Both the position numbers and the translations under genes were made by a program. From Candidatus Iainarchaeum sp. (GTDB lineage: Archaea; Micrarchaeota; Micrarchaeia; Anstonellales; Bilamarchaeaceae): a stretch of DNA of 33,221 nucleotides. Positions 18,830 through 24,851 of the stretch are shown here, piece by piece. The stretch spans positions 1 to 33,221 of the forward strand of contig JAQTOF010000006.1 of the NCBI GenBank assembly GCA_028713495.1, read 5' to 3'. The notes below the pieces were generated by a model, which had not been told where the DNA came from, made no database searches, and saw nothing but the letters and a program-made list of their open reading frames with translations. How positions within the stretch are numbered: the stretch's first letter is position 1; the number at the start of each line of letters is the position of its first letter.

Positions 18830-19246
18830 ATGAATGTCGTCGATGGAACTAACATGATTTTCGGTAGGCTCGCCAGCCAGCTGGCCAAGAGGCTGATGAA
18901 AGGCGAGGAGATCCACCTGATAAACGCGGAGAAGGTGGTCATAGTGGGCAAGCCTGAGCAGATATCACAGCGCTATCTCACCAAGAGGGGCATAAGGCAC
19001 AAGGGAAGGCCTGAGAAATCTCCGGTCTGGCCAAAGGTGCCGCACATGCTTGTCAAGAGGATGGTGCGTGGCATGCTGCCGAGGACGAGCTCGCGCGGCA
19101 GGGACGCGCTGAAGAGGCTGAGAGTCTATACAGGAAACCCGAAGAAGCTGGTAGCGGGCATGAAGATAGAGGATGCTTCTTTCGATGGGATTTCCAAGCA
19201 CATTACCATTCATGAACTTTGCAAGAGCATAGGTTATTCGAGCTGA
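18830..19246 (+). CDS. rpl13: 50S ribosomal protein L13
   Basis: VVDGTNMIFGRLASQLAKRLMKGEEIHLINAEKVVIVG...VKRMVRGMLPRTSSRGRDALKRLRVYTGNP. Confidence 0.94.
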   Translation: MNVVDGTNMIFGRLASQLAKRLMKGEEIHLINAEKVVIVGKPEQISQRYLTKRGIRHKGRPEKSPVWPKVPHMLVKRMVRGMLPRTSSRGRDALKRLRVYTGNPKKLVAGMKIEDASFDGISKHITIHELCKSIGYSS

Positions 19247-19251
19247 TGATT

Positions 19252-19914
19252 ATGGCAAAAGAAGAGAAGGCGGAAGAGAAAAAGAAAGCGGCCCAGAAGC
19301 CGAAGGCCAAGAAGCCTGCCATGAAAGAGGCACCGAAGGAAGCCCCGAAGGCAGAGGTACCGAAGCCAGTGGCAGCCCCGGCTCACAAGCCAGAGGTCCC
19401 GAAAGCTGCAGCGCCCACGAAGGCAGCTGCGCCGATGCCGGCTCCGAAGCCAGAGGTGCACCCGGCACCAGCCCGCAAGGAGCCCAAGAAGAAAAAGACG
19501 GCCCCGAAGAAGGTCACACGCGCTTTTGTGGCAAGGGGCAAGAGGAAGGAGAGCGTCGCCCGTGCCAGCATAAAGGCAGGCAAGGGCGTCATAAGGGTGA
19601 ACATGCTCAACATATCTGCGATAAACAATCCTTACATAAGGGAGATAATCAGGGAGCCGTTGCGCTATGTCGGCCCAGAGGCCAACAACGTTGATATATC
19701 CGTCAACATCAATGGCGGCGGCATGATGGGCCAGGCCCAGGCCGCGAGGACGGCCATCGCGCACGCCCTGATGCTGTACTTCGACCAGATGAACCTCAGG
19801 GACAAGTTCCTGTCCATAGACCGCTCCATGGTGATAGAGGACACACGGCGTGTGGAGACGAAGAAGTTCCGCGGGCCCAAGGCAAGGGCGAGATTCCAGA
19901 AATCCTACAGGTGA
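19252..19914 (+). CDS. rps9: 30S ribosomal protein S9 with about 90-aa Lys/Ala/Pro-rich N-terminal extension
   Basis: C-terminal ARGKRKESVARASIKAGKGVIRVN...GGGMMGQAQAARTAIAHAL...DTRRVETKKFRGPKARARFQKSYR; low-complexity N-terminus. Confidence 0.94.
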   Translation: MAKEEKAEEKKKAAQKPKAKKPAMKEAPKEAPKAEVPKPVAAPAHKPEVPKAAAPTKAAAPMPAPKPEVHPAPARKEPKKKKTAPKKVTRAFVARGKRKESVARASIKAGKGVIRVNMLNISAINNPYIREIIREPLRYVGPEANNVDISVNINGGGMMGQAQAARTAIAHALMLYFDQMNLRDKFLSIDRSMVIEDTRRVETKKFRGPKARARFQKSYR

Positions 19915-19919
19915 TATGA

Positions 19920-20114
19920 TTGGAGTTCCCGGTTAGATGTTTCACGTGCGGCGGCGTTATCGGCCATCTCTACGAGCAGTACAAGGGCTCAGTGAAGGAG
20001 AAGAAGCCAGATGTCGTGCTGGATGAGCTCGGTGTTGAGAGATACTGCTGCAGGAGGATGTTCCTCTCGCATGTGGATATCGTCCCGAGTGTCCTGAGAT
20101 ATCCCCGCGTATGA
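19920..20114 (+). CDS. rpoN: DNA-directed RNA polymerase subunit N (Rpb10 homologue), TTG start
   Basis: FPVRCFTCGGVIGHLYEQY...LDELGVERYCCRRMFLSHVDIV; TTG directly preceded by in-frame TGA, so no upstream start exists. Confidence 0.94.
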   Translation: MEFPVRCFTCGGVIGHLYEQYKGSVKEKKPDVVLDELGVERYCCRRMFLSHVDIVPSVLRYPRV

Positions 20115-20192
20115 CTTTCTTTTTTACATTAAACATCCATAAACTAAAACAATCGTTTTAAAACATTTCCATCTATAATATAGTACGGGTGG

Positions 20193-20241
20193 ATATGGAA
20201 TTTCCTTCTGCAGGGGTTCCCTTGCTCAGGGTTTTCCATAT
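20193..20241. repeat. Inverted repeat ATATGGAA-N33-TTCCATAT overlapping the TATA-like region of the downstream gene
   Basis: Perfect 8-bp arms at 20193-20200 and 20234-20241, immediately upstream of the 685-aa ORF; the 3' arm overlaps CATATATAA. Confidence 0.6.
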
Positions 20242-20246
20242 ATAAT

Positions 20247-22304
20247 GTGGTTTTGATGGCAGGAAACCGTAGATTCGATGAAGCTCCAAATGGTTCCTCC
20301 AGTCCTACCACAATCGATTCTTTGAAAGGACTGGGCCGGGACGCCTTCAGACACTTACGCCGGAGGATCGGCCTTGCAATCATGGGGCGAGTTACACCGT
20401 CAGCTATACCAGAAATTTTATATGCTATTAAGCCTGCCTTGGACGGCGAGCCGGGATCCGCAAAGCAGCCCACCGCGGAACGCCGTGATGGATCAAGTCT
20501 GGGAAATGGGCAAGGCACCGTAGAGGAGCGGATAGCAGGATTGTGCGACCAGAAGGCTGAAACCGATGAGAGGTTCGCGGCTGAGAAGAACGCGCTGCTG
20601 TCCAAGCTTACTTCGGCGACGGATGAGGAACAGATAAGCGCTATACGGATGCAGATTGCAGAATTAGATAAGCAGACGGCTGAAAGCGATGAGAAGTTCG
20701 CGGCTGAGATGAAAGCGCTGCTGTCTGAAATCCCTCCAGAGGATTATTCAACAAAAGTCATGTTGATGCTCTTTGCAAAGACAGTTGGAAAGAAAAAGGG
20801 CTGGGCCCAGAGCTATGATCCACATATGTACGATACAGGGCATGATCCTGCCGTAGAGGGGCTCATGATAAATATCCTCGAGGTGGACAGACTTAAAGTC
20901 AATCCACAGTCCACTCCCATCATAGGAAAACGGATCCTTGAGATGAGCGGCGGCACAGGCACAGTCATAGACATCCTGTACAGGAACATGCTGGAAAGGA
21001 ACAGATCCGCCATGATAAAGGAACAAAAAGCCCTGCAAGGGCTCGGGGAATCGGACGAGATAGCCAGCGATGTCGCTGAAAAGATCCACCAGAAGGCGGT
21101 GGAGAAGACAAGGGCGGAGCTAGATGTGACGCTCAATGATGCCTCTGAAGACATGAAACAGCTCGCGAGCAAAAAGCTCGAAGGCAAGTGCGATGTCAAA
21201 TATACCGGCCAGGATCTGAGAGCGCTGGATTTCCCACGTTGGTCAGTTGACACCCTCATACTCTCCCAGACGCTCCACCTCATCACCGACCCGGCATTGC
21301 TTGCCCTTGAGAGGGAACCGAAATGGCTGCAGGGAGAGACAGATCATATAGAAGCCAAGCTCGAGGCCATCAGAAGGGGCTTCCATGCGCTTGCCCCAGG
21401 AGGCCACTTCATACTCGTGGATGAGTGGCCTGCGGTGCTTTCCAACAATCCGGTCAAACCCCTGGACGAGATGGTCTCTATCTTATTCAAGGCGACGTTC
21501 AGGCCGGTAGCAGACCGGACTATCATGGGCAACGCGCTGCATGAGGAGATACCAGAGGCGAAGTTCGTGGCTGAGCTGAAGATGCCTATCGACAAGCACC
21601 ATTCTATGTATGCGCTTGTCTATGAGAAAGGGAGTGTTGAAAGGGAACGTGAAGCCCTGCCCGTCAGCGATTTCAAAGGGGATACCTCGCCGGACAACGA
21701 TGAGACGCTCCCGAAGGAAGTCAAGGAAAGGCATGAGGCTGAATCACGCATAGTCGGAGCCTTCCAGGATCTGGATGTGCAATTCATAACCGCTTATCGA
21801 CGCATGAACGGTGGCCAGTACTGGCAGAACTTCGAGCCGCTGAAGCTCGACCAAGAGCACCATCTCAGGCTGGCCGTCATCAGGGAGATAGCTAAGAAAC
21901 CTGAAGAGCAGATTGAATGCATCATGGCGCAGCTCAAAGAGGAGAAAGCGAAGCCTGAAGCAGAGAAAAGATTCAACAGCATCACCATCAGCCAGGTGCT
22001 GCACTGGATGGAGCCAGACCAGAGAAAAGAGTTTATAGAGAGTGCCATAGACGCCCTCAAGCTTGGAGGGGCGCTCGTGATAGTGGATGAGTGGAAACCC
22101 CCGGCAGGGATGCCGCACCCCATCGAAAATGACGATTTCAGGAGTAGGACCATGGGGCGCTTCCAGAAAAGGACCAGGAACAGGATCATATTCGAAGCTG
22201 CCCTCAAAACCCCGATAGTAGGGGGCTATGAGGCCAGCAACATGTGCGGCTATGTCTATCGAAAGATAACTACTTCTCAGGGCCCACAGCTGCAAGCGGA
22301 TTGA
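20247..22304 (+). CDS. Large protein with a Class I SAM-methyltransferase-like domain and a second, degenerate methyltransferase-like unit
   Basis: Unit 1: ILEMSGGTGTVIDILYRNM (motif I-like) ... SQTLHLITDP ... IRRGFHALAPGGHFILVDEWPA. Unit 2: ITISQVLHWMEPDQRKEFIESAIDALKLGGALVIVDEWKPPAG. True start uncertain (GTG 20247, ATG 20256 or later). Confidence 0.65.
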   Translation: MVLMAGNRRFDEAPNGSSSPTTIDSLKGLGRDAFRHLRRRIGLAIMGRVTPSAIPEILYAIKPALDGEPGSAKQPTAERRDGSSLGNGQGTVEERIAGLCDQKAETDERFAAEKNALLSKLTSATDEEQISAIRMQIAELDKQTAESDEKFAAEMKALLSEIPPEDYSTKVMLMLFAKTVGKKKGWAQSYDPHMYDTGHDPAVEGLMINILEVDRLKVNPQSTPIIGKRILEMSGGTGTVIDILYRNMLERNRSAMIKEQKALQGLGESDEIASDVAEKIHQKAVEKTRAELDVTLNDASEDMKQLASKKLEGKCDVKYTGQDLRALDFPRWSVDTLILSQTLHLITDPALLALEREPKWLQGETDHIEAKLEAIRRGFHALAPGGHFILVDEWPAVLSNNPVKPLDEMVSILFKATFRPVADRTIMGNALHEEIPEAKFVAELKMPIDKHHSMYALVYEKGSVEREREALPVSDFKGDTSPDNDETLPKEVKERHEAESRIVGAFQDLDVQFITAYRRMNGGQYWQNFEPLKLDQEHHLRLAVIREIAKKPEEQIECIMAQLKEEKAKPEAEKRFNSITISQVLHWMEPDQRKEFIESAIDALKLGGALVIVDEWKPPAGMPHPIENDDFRSRTMGRFQKRTRNRIIFEAALKTPIVGGYEASNMCGYVYRKITTSQGPQLQAD
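20547..20732 (+). repeat. Intragenic direct repeat (two 63-nt copies, period 123 nt) in the coiled-coil region
   Basis: Copy 1 20547-20609 and copy 2 20670-20732 match at 51 of 63 positions by hand; encode DQKAETDERFAAEKNALLSKL and KQTAESDEKFAAEMKALLSEI. Confidence 0.85.
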
Positions 22305-22752
22305 ACTGGTAGCTCTCCTTATAGGTCACCAGCACCAGATAGCTCGTTGTCCTGAGGACAGCCGGCTCGGTCTGGATCCTTGTCAATATGCGCACCAGGT
22401 CGTCCCGGTTCTTGGCCTTGACCACCGCGATACAGTCAGCACCCCCTGCGACAGCATATAGGGATTGCACCTCTGGCAGGGCAGCAACATGCTTGAGAAG
22501 GTCCTGATCCTCGAGACCGCTCTTCTTTATCTTTATCATGACCACCGCATGCATGTCATAGCCGAGCTCCTTGTAGTCTATGTCGGCATGGTACTTGCGG
22601 ATTATCTTGGACTTCTCCAGCCTCTTTATCCTCTGGAGAAGGGTATTCGGGTGCATGCGCAGCTTCTGGGCCAGCTCCCTCATGGGGCGCTTGCAGTCAT
22701 CGCGTAGTTCCCTAAGAATCATCAGATCAAGCGTATCAACCTTGTTTTTCAT
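22270..22752 (-). CDS. Lrp/AsnC-family transcriptional regulator, second paralogue
   Basis: LDLMILRELRDDCKRPMRELAQKLRMHPNTLLQRIKRLEKSKIIRKYHADIDY; RAM-like C-terminus; 3' end overlaps the convergent methyltransferase-like gene. Confidence 0.9.
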   Translation of the reverse strand: MKNKVDTLDLMILRELRDDCKRPMRELAQKLRMHPNTLLQRIKRLEKSKIIRKYHADIDYKELGYDMHAVVMIKIKKSGLEDQDLLKHVAALPEVQSLYAVAGGADCIAVVKAKNRDDLVRILTRIQTEPAVLRTTSYLVLVTYKESYQFNPLAAVGPEK

Positions 22753-22924
22753 CCCACCACCCACCTTGTTGTTTTATCACAAAGCCCTGCCCGCGGCAGC
22801 TTGGTTTTTGTGTTTTTCACATTTTCCCATTTGTTTTTGTGCATTTTCTACTTTATATATGTTATATGAGGTGTTGGTCGCTTTTTAAATCTTTTGATTG
22901 GTGAAGCGGGAAAAGATACAAAAA

Positions 22925-22939
22925 CTACAAATTTTGTAG
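22925..22939. promoter_or_regulatory. Candidate operator: 15-nt dyad CTACAAA-T-TTTGTAG
   Basis: Perfect 7-bp arms around a single centre base in the intergenic gap between Lrp (-) and the MscS-like gene (+). Confidence 0.45.
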
Positions 22940-23062
22940 CGTATTGTTGTAGAAAATCACGGTCAGACGCTCGGAAAAGCGTCCTTATGGCTCAGACGGT
23001 GCTTATAGAAACATTTAAAAGCGTCAGAGAACCTGATATTCCCGGGTGATTCTATAGTAGAA

Positions 23063-23734
23063 TTGAACCAACAAGTACTAACGGATGCTTTGTATCAGGC
23101 AGGACAGAATGTGCTCACGTCGATTACTGAGCTGCTTCCGGGCCTGATCGCGGCAATACTCGTGTTCCTGTTAGGATGGGTAATTGCTATCCTGATAAGC
23201 AGGATCTTCCGCCGCATCCTCAAGGCAATAAAGCTTGAGGAGACGCTCAAGGAGCACAAAGTCGAAGATGCCTTGGGCACCGTGAAGATAAGCGATGTGC
23301 TGACGAAGATAGTGAAATACTACGTCCTGTTGATCTTCCTTCAGGCCGCCGTGTCACTGGTGTGGCTAGGAACCATAAGCAGCTTCCTTACGATGGTGCT
23401 GCTCTATGTGCCGGTGCTGATCGCTGGCATTCTGGTCGTGCTCGCCTCTGTGATAATCGGTGAGTACCTCAAGGAGATGATAATCGAACTGAGCAAGTCA
23501 CCTGTGGTGAGGCTCACCGGCAGGGTGGTCAAGCTCCTCGTGGTATACATCGGTGTGACCATGGGCCTGGCAACCATAGGATTCAACACGACTCTGATAA
23601 CAGGAGTATTCCTGACCATATTGCAGGGCCTTGTGTACGGAATCGCGTTGGCTGTCGGCATAGCGTTCGGCCTCGGCGGACAGGATGACGCCAGGGACAT
23701 GATAAAGAACAGCAGGAAGCACTTCAAGGTCTGA
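23063..23734 (+). CDS. Small mechanosensitive-channel-like / conserved TM-helix (PF05552-type) membrane protein
   Basis: Several TM helices, LPGLIAAILVFLLGWVIAILISRIFRRIL and C-terminal GIALAVGIAFGLGGQDDARDMI typical of CmpX/TM-helix repeat proteins; TTG start. Confidence 0.8.
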   Translation: MNQQVLTDALYQAGQNVLTSITELLPGLIAAILVFLLGWVIAILISRIFRRILKAIKLEETLKEHKVEDALGTVKISDVLTKIVKYYVLLIFLQAAVSLVWLGTISSFLTMVLLYVPVLIAGILVVLASVIIGEYLKEMIIELSKSPVVRLTGRVVKLLVVYIGVTMGLATIGFNTTLITGVFLTILQGLVYGIALAVGIAFGLGGQDDARDMIKNSRKHFKV

Positions 23735-23738
23735 AGCG

Positions 23739-23776
23739 CCTTTTATTTTCTTTTTCTCTTCTTTTTCCTCTTCCCC
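23739..23776 (+). terminator. Long pyrimidine/T-rich terminator
   Basis: CCTTTTATTTTCTTTTTCTCTTCTTTTTCCTCTTCCCC after the stop codon. Confidence 0.45.
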
Positions 23777-23784
23777 AGCCAGTA

Positions 23785-23803
23785 GTAGGTATAAAAAACC
23801 TAC
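23785..23803 (+). promoter_or_regulatory. TATA box inside a perfect dyad: GTAGGT-ATAAAAA-ACCTAC, promoter of tRNA-Pro
   Basis: TATAAAAAA centred about 30 nt upstream of the tRNA 5' end (23826); flanked by 6-bp inverted arms. Confidence 0.6.
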
Positions 23804-23825
23804 GTCCTAACCTTCTAATTCACTT

Positions 23826-23993
23826 GGGGTCGTGAGGTAACCTGGTATCCTGCAAGCTTGGGGTGCTTGTTATCTGAGCGGGCTTTTTAGTAAAAAGCTC
23901 GGCAAAAACGGGCCGTAAATTAAAAAGCTCCAGAAATTCAACCGGCTGATTACAAATACCTGCGATCGGCTGGAATAGATCTCAGCGACCCCA
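23826..23993 (+). tRNA. tRNA-Pro (anticodon GGG) interrupted by 102 nt at the T-loop (probable non-canonical intron or introns)
   Basis: Acceptor GGGGTCG(23826-32)/CGACCCC(23986-92) 7/7 bp, discriminator A 23993; D-arm AGG...CCT with loop AACCTGGTA; anticodon stem CAAGC/GCTTG with loop TTGGGGT; T-stem CTGAG(23874-78)/CTCAG(23981-85) 5/5 bp; CATTTTTC follows. Confidence 0.78.
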
Positions 23994-24041
23994 TTTTTCC
24001 CTTCGCCAAAGGTGTCGGGAATATCCAGGAGGATTGAGAAA

Positions 24042-24833
24042 ATGACGACAGAAAAAACCGGAATGCCTGTGAAACAGGACGTGTTCCTTGAGGCCGGCGT
24101 ACACATCGGCACCAAGATAAGGACAAGCGATATGAGGGAGTATATCTTCAAGAGGCGCGACGACGGATTGTATATCCTGGACCTGCGCAAGAGTTCCGAG
24201 AGGCTCATGGCTGCGGCCAAGATGATAGCCAAGTTCAAGCCTGAAGAGGTCACTGTGGTCGCATCCCGTGTATACTCAGGCAACCCGGCCGGAAGGTTCG
24301 CGGAACTCACCGGCGTGAACATCGTGAAGGGCAGGTTCGTGCCTGGCACTATGACCAACATGAATGTGGCTGGGTTCATGGAACCGAAGCTGGTCCTTGT
24401 CTGCGACCCTAAAGGAGAGCATGAAGCGCTTGTCGAGAGCGCCAAGAACGGCGTGCCAGTCATAGGTTTGTGCGACACAGACAACGAGACCAAGTTCGTG
24501 GATCTGATAATCCCGATAAACAACAAAGGAAAGCGCTCGTTGGCACTCATCTTCTACATCCTGTCAAGGGAGGTCATGATGGCCCAGGGCAAGATAAAGT
24601 CCTACGACGAGTTCACTTATGACATAGGCTACTTCGAACAGCTCGTCCTTGAGGAGAAGAAGGCCCCCGAAGGAGTGGAGGAATCAGCGCAGCCCGAGGC
24701 CGCTGAAGCCACCGCGGAGGCGCCAGCCGAGGCGAAGCCTGCGGAAGCCGAGCCAGCGCCGACTGAAGAGAAGAAAGAGGAAAGCGCTGAGGGCAAGGCT
24801 AAGGTAAAGAAGAAAGAAGAGAAGGCCGAGTAG
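24042..24833 (+). CDS. rps2: 30S ribosomal protein S2 with acidic/Ala-rich C-terminal tail
   Basis: FLEAGVHIGTKIRTSDMREYIFKRRDDGLYILDLRKSSERLMAAAKMI...PGTMTN...EPKLVLVCDPKGEHEALVESAKNGVPVIGLCDTDN. Confidence 0.95.
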   Translation: MTTEKTGMPVKQDVFLEAGVHIGTKIRTSDMREYIFKRRDDGLYILDLRKSSERLMAAAKMIAKFKPEEVTVVASRVYSGNPAGRFAELTGVNIVKGRFVPGTMTNMNVAGFMEPKLVLVCDPKGEHEALVESAKNGVPVIGLCDTDNETKFVDLIIPINNKGKRSLALIFYILSREVMMAQGKIKSYDEFTYDIGYFEQLVLEEKKAPEGVEESAQPEAAEATAEAPAEAKPAEAEPAPTEEKKEESAEGKAKVKKKEEKAE

Positions 24834-24851
24834 GCCTTTCTATTTTGTTTT

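Noticed and set aside
19219-19251. Extended S9 start at 19219 and S28e start at 31991 from the ORF track
   Set aside because: They overlap upstream genes and add non-homologous residues; internal ATGs at 19252 and 31820 fit operon spacing.
23879-23980. Mobile element or integrase attachment remnant inside tRNA-Pro
   Set aside because: Only 102 nt, no ORF, and no duplicated tRNA 3' half seen in the window; an intron is the simpler explanation.
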